64,000 nt of DNA from Paragordius varius (Eukaryota; Nematomorpha), in assembly GCA_964247055.1 (NCBI GenBank), contig OZ176050.1:496001-560000 (forward strand), written 5' to 3'. The notes beneath the pieces are model-generated. The model was not told the DNA's origin. It searched no databases and saw only the letters and a list, made by a program, of their open reading frames with translations. A program made the translations under genes and the position numbers. Position 1 is the stretch's first letter; each line of letters begins with the position of its first letter. Below, one piece after another: positions 1-10,790 of the stretch.

Positions 1-116
1 CCTAAAATCCAAAAATGATCAGGTGATGTCGCCATAATTTTTTTTGGGTAGCCCTATGGTAGTTCTATCATCACCCCGAATACTTTGGGGATCGGACTAT
101 AAATGTAATTTTTATG

Positions 117-140
117 AATTTTTTAAATATTTAAAAAATT
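117..140. other. Perfect 24-bp palindrome (one example of a per-monomer dyad)
   Basis: The half-site AATTTTTTAAAT is followed directly by its exact reverse complement, ATTTAAAAAATT, with no spacer. Allowing one mismatch (G against T) next to the core, the symmetry extends two more base pairs outward. The same dyad recurs once per monomer through the window, broken only in minority variants: a 9-bp deletion form, and point variants such as those near 6521, 8071, 36177 and 39893. It lies in the most conserved, AT-rich half of the monomer. Such a sequence could extrude as a cruciform or bind a dimeric AT-hook, homeodomain-like or minor-groove protein; both are inference. Confidence 0.9.
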
Positions 141-345
141 TATTTTATACGATTTTAAAAATAAAAATGGCTACTTAAATCCAAATTTGATCAGGTGATG
201 TCGCCATAATTTTTTTTGGGTAGCCCTATGGTAGTTCCATCATAACCCCAAATATTTTTGAGATCGGACTTTAAATGTAATTTTTATGAATTTTTTAAAT
301 ATTTAAAAAATTTATTTTATACGATTTTAAAAATAAAAATGGCTA

Positions 346-518
346 CCTAAAATCCAAATTTGATCAGGTGATGTCGCCATAATTTTTTTTGGGTAGCCCT
401 ATAGTAGTTCCATCATCACCCCAAATATTTTTGAGATCGGAGTATAAATGTAATTTTTATGAATTTTTTAAATATTTAAAAAATTTATTTTATACGATTT
501 TAAAAATAAAAATGGCTA
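346..518. repeat. Representative 173-bp monomer (anatomy)
   Basis: This copy is close to the consensus and is used as the reference. In order it holds: the CCTAAAATCC start; a GATC (BclI-type TGATCA) block at 362; GGTGATG at 367-373; a T8 run just before GGGTAGCCCT at 391-400; CATCACC at 414-420; a CCCCAAATATTTT segment; a second GATC followed by GGAGTATAAATG; then about 70 bp of nearly pure A/T containing the dyad, TATACGATTTT and AAAATAAAAATGG. The first 100 bp hold nearly all variation between copies. The AT half is almost unchanged across the window. Typical private changes are one-base changes in the T8 tract (T7 forms at 22931-22940 and near 6422-6430, for example) and small deletions. 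I see no promoter, tRNA-like box or coding potential that I would defend. Confidence 0.95.
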
Positions 519-591
519 CCTAAAATCCAAATTTGATCAGGTGATGTCGCCATAATTTTTTTTGGGTAGTCCTATGGTAGTTCCATCATCA

Positions 592-608
592 CCCCAAATA
601 TTTTGGGG
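592..608. other. GC-clamped hairpin in the GGGG-type monomer variant
   Basis: CCCCAAA and TTTGGGG form a perfect 7-bp inverted repeat around a 3-nt loop. This is the GGGG class of monomer, followed by ATCGGACTATAAATG. Other classes replace the right arm with TTTTCGAG, TTGTCGAG or TTTTTGAG and lose the stem. The example at 74-90 keeps it with a G-T wobble. The GGGG and CGAG classes are interspersed across the whole array. Confidence 0.85.
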
Positions 609-1379
609 ATCGGACTATAAATGTAATTTTTATGAATTTTTTAAATATTTAAAAAATTTATTTTATACGATTTAAAAATAAAAATGGCTACCTAAAATCC
701 AAATTTGATCAGGTGATGTCGCCATAATTTTTTTTGGGTAGCCCTATGGTAGTTCCATCATCACCCCAAATATTTTCGAGATCGGAGTATAAATGTAATT
801 TTTATGAATTTTTTAAATATTTAAAAAATTTATTTTATACGATTTTAAAAATAAAAATGGCTAAAAATCCAAATTTGATCAGGTGATGTCACCATAATTT
901 TTTTTGGGTAGCCCTATGGTAGTTCCATCATCACCCCAAATATTTTCGAGATCGGAGTATAAATGTAATTTTTATGAATTTTTTAAATATTTAAAAAATT
1001 TATTTTTTACGATTTTAAAAATAAAAATGGCTACCTAATATCCAAATTTGATCAGGTGATGTCCCCATAATTTTTTTTGGGTAGCCCTATGGTAGTTCCA
1101 TCATCACCCTAAATATTGTCGAGATCGGAGTATAAATGTAATTTTTTTGAATTTTTTAAATATTTAAAAAATTTATTTTATACGATTTTAAAAATAAAAA
1201 TGGCTACCTAAAATCCAAATTTGATCAGTTGATGTCGCCATAATTTTTTTTGGGTAGCCCTATGGTAGTTCCATCATCACCCCTAATATTTTGGGGATCG
1301 GACTATAAATGTAATTTTTATGAATTTTTTAAATATTTAAAAAATTTATTTTATACGATTTTAAAAATAAAAATGGCTA

Positions 1380-3275
1380 CCTAAAATCCAAAAATGATCA
1401 GGTGATGTCGCCATAATTTTTTTTGGGTAGCCCTATGGTAGTTCTATCATCACCCCGAATACTTTGGGGATCGGACTATAAATGTAATTTTTATGAATTT
1501 TTTAAATATTTAAAAAATTTATTTTATACGATTTTAAAAATAAAAATGGCTACTTAAATCCAAATTTGATCAGGTGATGTCGCCATAATTTTTTTTGGGT
1601 AGCCCTATGGTAGTTCCATCATAACCCCAAATATTTTTGAGATCGGACTTTAAATGTAATTTTTATGAATTTTTTAAATATTTAAAAAATTTATTTTATA
1701 CGATTTTAAAAATAAAAATGGCTACCTAAAATCCAAATTTGATCAGGTGATGTCGCCATAATTTTTTTTGGGTAGCCCTATAGTAGTTCCATCATCACCC
1801 CAAATATTTTTGAGATCGGAGTATAAATGTAATTTTTATGAATTTTTTAAATATTTAAAAAATTTATTTTATACGATTTTAAAAATAAAAATGGCTACCT
1901 AAAATCCAAATTTGATCAGGTGATGTCGCCATAATTTTTTTTGGGTAGTCCTATGGTAGTTCCATCATCACCCCAAATATTTTGGGGATCGGACTATAAA
2001 TGTAATTTTTATGAATTTTTTAAATATTTAAAAAATTTATTTTATACGATTTTAAAAATAAAAATGGCTACCTAAAATCCAAATTTGATCAGGTGATGTC
2101 GCCATAATTTTTTTTGGGTAGCCCTATGGTAGTTCCATCATCACCCCAAATATTTTCGAGATCGGAGTATAAATGTAATTTTTATGAATTTTTTAAATAT
2201 TTAAAAAATTTATTTTATACGATTTTAAAAATAAAAATGGCTAAAAATCCAAATTTGATCAGGTGATGTCACCATAATTTTTTTTGGGTAGCCCTATGGT
2301 AGTTCTATCATCACCCCAAATATTTTCGAGATCGGAGTATAAATGTAATTTTTATGAATTTTTTAAATATTTAAAAAATTTATTTTATACGATTTTAAAA
2401 ATAAAAATGGCTACCTAAAATCCAAATTTGATCAGGTGATGTCGCCATAATTTTTTTTGGGTAGTCCTATGGTAGTTCCATCATCACCCCAAATATTTTG
2501 GGGATCGGACTATAAATGTAATTTTTATGAATTTTTTAAATATTTAAAAAATTTATTTTATACGATTTTAAAAATAAAAATGGCTACCTAAAATCCAAAT
2601 TTGATCAGGTGATGTCGCCATAATTTTTTTTGGGTAGCCCTATGGTAGTTCCATCATCACCCCAAATATTTTCGAGATCGGAGTATAAATGTAATTTTTA
2701 TGAATTTTTTAAATATTTAAAAAATTTATTTTATACGATTTTAAAAATAAAAATGGCTAAAAATCCAAATTTGATCAGGTGATGTCACCATAATTTTTTT
2801 TGGGTAGCCCTATGGTAGTTCCATCATCACCCCAAATATTTTCGAGATCGGAGTATAAATGTAATTTTTATGAATTTTTTAAATATTTAAAAAATTTATT
2901 TTTTACGATTTTAAAAATAAAAATGGCTACCTAATATCCAAATTTGATCAGGTGATGTCCCCATAATTTTTTTTGGGTAGCCCTATGGTAGTTCCATCAT
3001 CACCCTAAATATTGTCGAGATCGGAGTATAAATGTAATTTTTTTGAATTTTTTAAATATTTAAAAAATTTATTTTATACGATTTTAAAAATAAAAATGGC
3101 TACCTAAAATCCAAATTTGATCAGTTGATGTCGCCATAATTTTTTTTGGGTAGCCCTATGGTAGTTCCATCATCACCCCTAATATTTTGGGGATCGGACT
3201 ATAAATGTAATTTTTATGAATTTTTTAAATATTTAAAAAATTTATTTTATACGATTTTAAAAATAAAAATGGCTA
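1380..3275. repeat. HOR unit 2: expanded 11-monomer variant, 1896 bp
   Basis: The monomer order is A B C D E F D E F G H, so the D-E-F block of the 8-mer is present twice. The first D-E-F spans about 1898-2413 and the second about 2414-2929; both are 516 bp, three monomers minus the 3-bp F junction deletion. The two F copies differ slightly: CTATCATC in the first against CCATCATC in the second, and TTTATACG against TTTTTACG. The second F matches the F of unit 1, while the first F's CTATCATC recurs in unit 3 at about 4200. Unequal exchange between HOR units out of register by three monomers is the simplest origin. Confidence 0.92.
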
Positions 3276-4482
3276 CCTAAAATCCAAAAATGATCAGGTG
3301 ATGTCGCCATAATTTTTTTTGGGTAGCCCTATGGTAGTTCTATCATCACCCCGAATACTTTGGGGATCGGACTATAAATGTAATTTTTATGAATTTTTTA
3401 AATATTTAAAAAATTTATTTTATACGATTTTAAAAATAAAAATGGCTACTTAAATCCAAATTTGATCAGGTGATGTCGCCATAATTTTTTTTGGGTAGCC
3501 CTATGGTAGTTCCATCATAACCCCAAATATTTTTGAGATCGGACTTTAAATGTAATTTTTATGAATTTTTTAAATATTTAAAAAATTTATTTTATACGAT
3601 TTTAAAAATAAAAATGGCTACCTAAAATCCAAATTTGATCAGGTGATGTCGCCATAATTTTTTTTGGGTAGCCCTATAGTAGTTCCATCATCACCCCAAA
3701 TATTTTTGAGATCGGAGTATAAATGTAATTTTTATGAATTTTTTAAATATTTAAAAAATTTATTTTATACGATTTTAAAAATAAAAATGGCTACCTAAAA
3801 TCCAAATTTGATCAGGTGATGTCGCCATAATTTTTTTTGGGTAGTCCTATGGTAGTTCCATCATCACCCCAAATATTTTGGGGATCGGACTATAAATGTA
3901 ATTTTTATGAATTTTTTAAATATTTAAAAAATTTATTTTATACGATTTTAAAAATAAAAATGGCTACCTAAAATCCAAATTTGATCAGGTGATGTCGCCA
4001 TAATTTTTTTTGGGTAGCCCTATGGTAGTTCCATCATCACCCCAAATATTTTCGAGATCGGAGTATAAATGTAATTTTTATGAATTTTTTAAATATTTAA
4101 AAAATTTATTTTATACGATTTTAAAAATAAAAATGGCTAAAAATCCAAATTTGATCAGGTGATGTCACCATAATTTTTTTTGGGTAGCCCTATGGTAGTT
4201 CTATCATCACCCCAAATATTTTCGAGATCGGAGTATAAATGTAATTTTTATGAATTTTTTAAATATTTAAAAAATTTATTTTTTACGATTTTAAAAATAA
4301 AAATGGCTACCTAAAATCCAAATTTGATCAGGTGATGTCCCCATAATTTTTTTTGGGTAGCCCTATGGTAGTTCCATCATCACCCCAAATATTGTCGAGA
4401 TCGGAGTATAAATGTAATTTTTTTGAATTTTTTAAATATTTAAAAAATTTATTTTATACGATTTTAAAAATAAAAATGGCTA
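3276..4482. repeat. HOR unit 3, partial: monomers A to G
   Basis: Monomers A, B, C, D, E, F and a G-like copy follow in the order of unit 1, with anchors at 3292, 3464, 3637, 3810, 3983, 4153 and 4326. The G-like copy keeps GTCCCC and TTGTCGAG but lacks the CTAATATCC and CACCCTAAA changes of the earlier G copies, so it is a diverged or recombinant form. Monomer H is missing, and the array switches at about 4483 to a different, two-monomer arrangement. This marks the right-hand edge of the 8-mer HOR. Confidence 0.88.
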
Positions 4483-5347
4483 CCTAAAATCCAAATTTGA
4501 TCAGGTGATGTCGCCATAATTTTTTTTGGGTAGCCCTATAGTAGTTCCATCATAACCCCAAATATTTTTGAGATCGGACTTTAAATGTAATTTTTATGAA
4601 TTTTTTAAATATTTAAAAAATTTATTTTATACGATTTTAAAAATAAAAATGGCTACCTAAAATCCAAATTTGATCAGGTGATGTCGCCATAATTTATTTT
4701 GGGTAGCCCTATGGTAGTTCCATCATCACCCCAAATATTTTCGAGATCGGAGTATAAATGTAATTTTTTTGAATTTTTTAAATATTTAAAAAATTTATTT
4801 TATACGATTTTAAAAATAAAAATGGCTACCTAAAATCCAAATTTGATCAGGTTTTGTCGCCATAATTTTTTTTGGGTAGCCCTATAGTAGTTCCATCATA
4901 ACCCCAAATATTTTTGAGATCGGACTTTAAATGTAATTTTTATGAATTTTTTAAATATTTAAAAAATTTATTTTATACGATTTTAAAAATAAAAATGGCT
5001 ACCTAAAATCCAAATTTGATCAGGTGATGTCGCCATAATTTATTTTGGGTAGCCCTATGGTAGTTCCATCATCACCCCAAATATTTTCGAGATCGGAGTA
5101 TAAATGTAATATTTTTGAATTTTTTAAATATTTAAAAAATTTATTTTATACGATTTTAAAAATAAAAATGGCTACCTAAAATCCAAATTTGATCAGGTTT
5201 TGTCGCCATAATTTTTTTTGGGTAGCCCTATAGTAGTTCCATCATAACCCCAAATATTTTTGAGATCGGAGTATAAATGTAATTTTTATGAATTTTTTAA
5301 ATATTTAAAAAATTTATTTTATACGATTTTAAAAATAAAAATGGCTA
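4483..5347. repeat. Two-monomer (346-bp) alternating subarray
   Basis: Anchors at 4499, 4672, 4845, 5018 and 5191 alternate between two monomer types. One has CTATAGTAG and CATAACCCC, with GATCAGGTTTTGTCG in the copies at 4845 and 5191. The other has ATAATTTATTTTGGG and TTTTCGAG (4672, 5018). That gives two and a half dimers. The last copy switches from GGACTTTAAATG to GGAGTATAAATG halfway, as expected at an exchange point within a monomer. Confidence 0.88.
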
Positions 5348-8300
5348 CCTAAAATCCAAATTTGATCAGGTGATGTCGCCATAATTTTTTTGGGGTAGCC
5401 CTATGGTAGTTCCATCATCACCCCAAATATTTTGGAGATCGGACTATAAATGTAATTTTTATGAATTTTTTAAATATTTAAAAAATTTATTTTATACGAT
5501 TTTAAAAATAAAAATGGCTACCTAAAATCTAAATTTGATCAGGTGATGTCACCATAATTTTTTTTGGGTAGCCCTATGGTAGTTCCATCATCACCCGAAA
5601 TATTTTCGAGATCGGACTATAAATGTAATTTTTATGAATTTTTTAAATATTTAAAAAATTTATTTTATACGATTTTAAAAATAAAAATGGCTACTTAAAA
5701 TCCAAATTTGATCAGGTGATGTCGCCATAATTTTTTTTGGGTAGCCCTATGGTAGTTCCATCATCACCCCAAATACTTTGGGGATCGGACTATAAATGTA
5801 ATTTTTATGAATTTTTCAAATATTTAAAAAATTTATTTTATACGATTTTAAAAATAAAAATGGCTACCTAAAATCCAAATTTGATCAGGTGATGTCGCCA
5901 TAATTTTTTTTGGGTAGCCCTATAGTAGTTCCATCATCACCCCAAATATTTTCGAGATCGGAGTATAAATGTAATTTTTATGAATTTTTTAAATATTTAA
6001 AAAATTTATTTTATACGATTTTAAAAATAAAAATGGCTCCCTAAAATCCAAATTTGATCAGGTGATGTCGCCATAAATTTTTTTTGGGTAGCCCTATGGT
6101 AGTTCCATCATCACCCCAAATATTTTCGAGATCGGAGTATTAATGTAATTTTTATGAATTTATTAAATATTTAAAAAATTTATTTTATACGATTTTAAAA
6201 ATAAAAATGGCTACCTAAAATCCAAATTTGATCAGGTGATGTCACCATAATTTTTTTTGGGTAGCCCTATGGTAGTTCCATCATCACCCCAAATATTTTC
6301 GAGATCGGAGTATAAATGTAATTTTTATGAATTTTTTAAATATTTAAAAAATTTATTTTATACGATTTTAAAAATAAAAATGGCTACCTAAAATCCAAAT
6401 TTGATCAGGTGATGTCACTATAATTTTTTTGGGTAGCCCTATGGTAGTTCCATCATCACCTCAAATATTTTGGGGATCGGACTATAAATGTAATTTTTAT
6501 GAATTTTTTAAATATTAAAAAAATTTATTTTATACGATTTTAAAAATAAAAATGGCTACCTAAAATCCAAATTTGATCAGGTGATGTCACCATAATTTTT
6601 TTTGGGTAGCCTTATGGTAGTTCCATCATCACCCCAAATATTTTCGAGATCGGAGTATAAATGTAATTTTTATGAATTTTTTAAATATTTAAAAAATTTA
6701 TTTTATACGATTTTAAAAATAAAAATGGCTCCCTAAAATCCAAATTTGATCAGGTGATGTCGCCATAAATTTTTTTTGGGTAGCCCTATGGTAGTTCCAT
6801 CATCACCCCAAATATTTTCGAGATCGGAGTATTAATGTAATTTTTATGAATTTATTAAATATTTAAAAAATTTATTTTATACGATTTTAAAAATAAAAAT
6901 GGCTACCTAAAATCCAAATTTGATCAGGTGATGTCACCATAATTTTTTTTGGGTAGCCCTATGGTAGTTCCATCATCACCCCAAATATTTTGGGGATCGG
7001 AGTTAAAATGTAATTTTTTTGAATTTTTTAAATATTTAAAAAATTTATTTTATACGATTTTAAAAATAAAAATGGCTACCTAAAATCCAAATTTGATCAG
7101 GTGATGTCGCCATAATTTTTTTTGAGTAGCTCTATGGTAGTTCCATCATCACCCCGAATACTTTGGGGATCGGACTATAAATGTAATTTTTATGAATTTT
7201 TTAAATATTTAAAAAATTTATTTTATACGATTTTAAAAATAAAAATGGCTACCTAAAATCCAAATTTGATCAGGTGATGTCGCCATAATTTTTTTTGGGT
7301 AGCCCTATGGTAGTTCCATCATCACCCCGAATACTTTGGGGATCGGACTATAAATGTAATTTTTATGAATTTTTTAAATATTTAAAAAATTTATTTTATA
7401 CGATATTAAAAATAAAAATGGCTACCTAAAATCCAAATTTGATCCGGTGATGTCACCATAATTTTTTTTGGGTAGCCCTATGGTAGTTCCATCATCACCC
7501 CGAATACTTTGGGGATCGGAGTTAAAATGTAATTTTTTTGAATTTTTTAAATATTTAAAAAATTTATTTTTAACGATTTTAAAAATAAAAATGGCTACCT
7601 AAAATCCAAATTTGATCAGGTGATGTCGCCATAATTTTTTTTGGGTAGCCCTATGGTAGTTCCATCATCACCCCGAATACTTTGGGGATCGGACTATAAA
7701 TGTAATTTTTATGAATTTTTTAAATATTTAAAAAATTTATTTTATACGATATTAAAAATAAAAATGGCTACCTAAAATCCAAATTTGATCAGGTGATGTC
7801 ACCATAATTTTTTTTGGGTAGCGCTATGGTAGTTCCATCATCACCCCAAATATTTTGGGGATCGGACTATAAATGTAATTTTTATGAATTTTTTAAATAT
7901 TTAAAAAATTTATTTTATACGATTTTAAAAATAAAAATGGCTACCTAAAATCCAAATTTGATCAGGTGATGTCACTATAATTTTTTTGGGTAGCCCTATG
8001 GTAGTTCCATCATCACCTCAAATATTTTGGGGATCGGACTATAAATGTAATTTTTATGAATTTTTTAAATATTAAAAAAATTTATTTTATACGATTTTAA
8101 AAATAAAAATGGCTACCTAAAATCCAAATTTGATCAGGTGATGTCACCATAATTTTTTTTGGGTAGCCTTATGGTAGTTCCATCATCACCCCAAATATTT
8201 TTGAGATCGGAGTATAAATGTAATTTTTATGAATTTTTTAAATATTTAAAAAATTTATTTTATACGATTTTAAAAATAAAAATGGCTACCTAAAATCCAA

Positions 8301-10063
8301 ATTTGATCAGGTGATGTCGCCATAATTTTTTTTGGGTAGCCCTAGAGTAGTTCCATCATCACCCCAAATATTTTTGAGATCGGAGTATAAATGTAATTTT
8401 TATGAATTTTTTAAATATTTAAAAAATTTATTTTATACGATTTTAAAAATAAAAATGGCTACCTAAAATCCAAATTTGATCAGGTGATGTCACTATAATT
8501 TTTTTTGGGTAGCCCTATGGTAGTTCCATCATCACCCCAAATATTGTCGAGATCGGAGTATAAATGTAATTTTTATGAATTTTTTAAATATTTAAAAAAT
8601 TTATTTTATACGATTTTAAAAATAAAAATGGCTACCTAAAATCCAAATTTGATCAGGTGATGTCGCCATAATTTTTTTTGGGTAGCCCTATGGTAGTTCC
8701 ATCATCACCCCAAATATTGTCGAGATCGGAGTATAAATGTAATTTTTATGAATTTTTTAAATATTTAAAAAATTAATTTTATACGATTTTAAAAATAAAA
8801 ATGGCTACCTAAAATCCAAATTTGATCAGGTGATGTCACCATAATTTTTTTTGGGTAGCCCTATGGTAGTTCCATCATCACCCCAAATATATTCGAGATC
8901 GGAGTATAAATGTAATTTTTATGAATTTTTTAAATATTTAAAAAATTTATTTTATACGATTTTAAAAATAAAAATGGCTACCTAAAATCCAAATTTGATC
9001 AGGTGATGTCACCATAATTTTTTTTGGGTAGCCCTATGGTAGTTCCATCATCACCCCAAATATTTTCGAGATCGGAGTATAAATGTAATTTTTATGAATT
9101 TTTTAAATATTTAAAAAATTTATTTTATACGATTTTAAAAATAAAAATGGCTACCTAAAATCCAAATTTGATCAGGTGATGTCGCCACAATTTTTTTTGG
9201 GTAGCCCTATGGTAGTTCCATCATCACCCCAAATATTTTCGAGATCGGAGTATAAATGTAATTTTTATTAATTTTTTAAATATTTAAAAAATTTATTTTA
9301 TACGATTTTAAAAATAAAAATGGCTACCTAAAATCCAAATTTGATCAGGTGATGTCACCATAATTTTTTTTGGGTAGCCTATGGTAGTTCCATCATCACC
9401 CCAAATATTTTCGAGATCGGAGTATAAATGTAATTTTTATGAATTTTTTAAATATTTAAAAAATTTATTTTATACGATTTTAAAAATAAAAATGGCTACC
9501 TAAAATCCAAATTTGATCAGGTGATGTCACTATAATTTTTTTTGGGTAGCCCTATGGTAGTTCCATCATCACCCCAAATATTTTCGAGATCGGAGTATAA
9601 ATGTAATTTTTATGAATTTTTTAAATATTTAAAAAATTAATTTTATACGATTTTAAAATAAAAATGGCTACCTAAAATCCAAATTTGATCAGGTGATGTC
9701 ACCATAATTTTTTTTGGGTAGCCCTATGGTAGTTCCATCATCACCCCAAATATTTTCGAGATCGGAGTATAAATGTAATTTTTATGAATTTTTTAAATAT
9801 TTAAAAAATTTATTTTATACGATTTTAAAAATAAAAATGGCTACCTAAAATCCAAATTTGATCAGGTGATGTCGCCATAATTTTTTTTGGGTAGCCCTAT
9901 GGTAGTTCCATCATCACCCCAAATATTGTCGAGATCGGAGTATAAATGTAATTTTTATGAATTTTTTAAATATTTAAAAAATTTATTATATACGATTTTA
10001 AAAATAAAAATGGCTACCTAAAATCCAAATTTGATCAGGTGATGTCACCATAATTTTTTTTGG
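5348..10063. repeat. Mixed-monomer satellite segment, left
   Basis: About 27 monomers show no long HOR period, only short echoes. A monomer with GGCTCCC, ATAAATTTTTTTT and TATTAATG occurs at anchors 6056 and 6748 (692 bp, four monomers apart). A block with CACTATAA, CACCTCAAAT and AATATTAAAAAAATTT occurs at anchors 6403 and 7960 (1557 bp apart). CGATATTAAAA occurs at 7402 and 7748 (346 bp). From about 8300 on, CACTATAA, CGCCACAA and TTAATTTTATACG variants appear; these recur far away near 41.8-42.3 kb. No gene or other element is seen here. Confidence 0.9.
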
Positions 10064-10552
10064 GTAGCCCTATGGTAGTTCCATCATCACCCCAAATATT
10101 TTCGAGATCGGAGTATAAGTGTAATTTTTATGAATTTTTTAAATATTTAAAAAATTTATTTTATACGATTTTAAAAATAAAAATGGCTACCTAAAATCCA
10201 AATTTGATCAGGTGATGTCACTATAATTTTTTTTGGGTAGCCCTATGGTAGTTCCATCATCACCCCAAATATTTTCGAGATCGGAGTATAAATGTAATTT
10301 TTATGAATTTTTTAAATATTTAAAAAATTTATTTTATACGATTTTAAAAATAAAAATGGCTACCTAAAATCCAAATTTGATCAGGTGATGTCGCCATAAT
10401 TTTTTTTGGGTAGCCCTATGGTAGTTCCATCATCACCCCAAATATTTTAGGGATCGGACTATAAATGTAATTTTTATGAATTTTTTAAATATTTAAAAAA
10501 TTTATTTTATACGATTTTAAAAATAAAAATGGCTACCTAAAATCCAAATTTG

Positions 10553-10562
10553 ATCACGTGAT
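10553..10562. other. ATCACGTGAT palindrome (CACGTG core) in a monomer subclass
   Basis: A single change of GATCAGGTGATG to GATCACGTGATG creates a perfect 10-bp palindrome with a CACGTG core, an E-box type sequence known to bind bHLH-zip factors. The same form appears near 13970, 16325, 19731, 30988, 32697, 36413, 43912, 45963, 47328, 49039, 50757, 51618, 53165, 54027 and 56773. It usually follows a TTTTAGGG monomer and comes before a CGATTAAAAT joint, so it travels in a block. Any binding function is unproven. Confidence 0.8.
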
Positions 10563-10769
10563 GTCACCATAATTTTTTTTGGGTAGCCCTATGGTAGTTT
10601 CATCATCACCCCAAATATTTTGGGGATCGGACTATAAATGTAATTTTTATGAATTTTTTAAATATTTAAAAAATTTATTTTATACGATTAAAATAAAAAT
10701 GGCTACCTAAAATCCAAATTTTATCAGGTGATGTCACCATAATTTTTTTTGGGTAGCCCTATGGTAGTT

Positions 10770-10790
10770 CCATCATCACGGAGTATAAAT
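10770..10790. other. 19-bp internal deletion joint CATCATCAC/GGAGTAT (first of a class)
   Basis: In this monomer class the segment from the last three Cs of CACCCC through TTTTCGAGATC is missing, which joins CATCATCAC directly to GGAGTATAAATG. The loss removes the hairpin region and the second GATC. The joint recurs near 14185, 15195, 16548, 19953, 20961, 24540, 32918, 34100, 36634 and 37816. It is usually followed by a GGCTGCC monomer with TTTTAGGTAG and GGTATTTCC, so it spread as part of larger duplicated blocks. Confidence 0.88.

Larger units (their letters stand above)
1..1379. repeat. HOR unit 1 of the left domain: 8 monomers, 1379 bp
   Basis: Eight distinguishable monomers, called A to H here, have GATC anchors at 17, 189, 362, 535, 707, 877, 1050 and 1223. 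A carries AAAAATGATC and CCCCGAATACTTT. B starts CTTAAATCC and has CATAACCCC. C has CTATAGTAG. D has GGGTAGTCC. E has TTTTCGAG. F begins CTAAAAATCC, a 3-bp shorter junction. G has CTAATATCC, GTCCCC and TTGTCGAG. H has GATCAGTTGATG. Monomer A recurs at 1380 with the same private changes, so the period is 1379 bp: eight times 173, minus 5 bp of small deletions. Whether position 1 is a true unit start is unknown because the window begins there. Confidence 0.93.

Noticed and set aside
41-80. RNA polymerase III internal promoter or tRNA-like unit (GTTCCATCATC with a T8 run)
   Set aside because: Only part of a B box is matched, no A box is at the right distance, and the T run lies upstream of the candidate B box.
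95-107. TATA-box promoter at TATAAATG
   Set aside because: The motif is present in almost every monomer and is expected in AT-rich DNA; no other promoter element or transcript evidence goes with it.
117-150. Replication origin (ARS-like AT-rich element)
   Set aside because: The AT richness and dyad are suggestive, but no consensus element is met and metazoan or plant origins cannot be called from sequence.
150-170. Polyadenylation signal AATAAA in AAAATAAAAATGG
   Set aside because: Chance occurrence in an A-rich tract repeated in every monomer; no gene precedes it.
2150-2172. CENP-B box in TTTTCGAGATCGGAG
   Set aside because: It shares TTCG and CGG with the box, but the spacing and the required central A and CGGG are wrong, and many monomers lack TTCG altogether.
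6040-7423. 692-bp tandem duplication around 6.0-7.4 kb
   Set aside because: Only about one marked monomer (anchors 6056 and 6748) matches closely; its neighbours differ, so a full four-monomer duplication is not supported.
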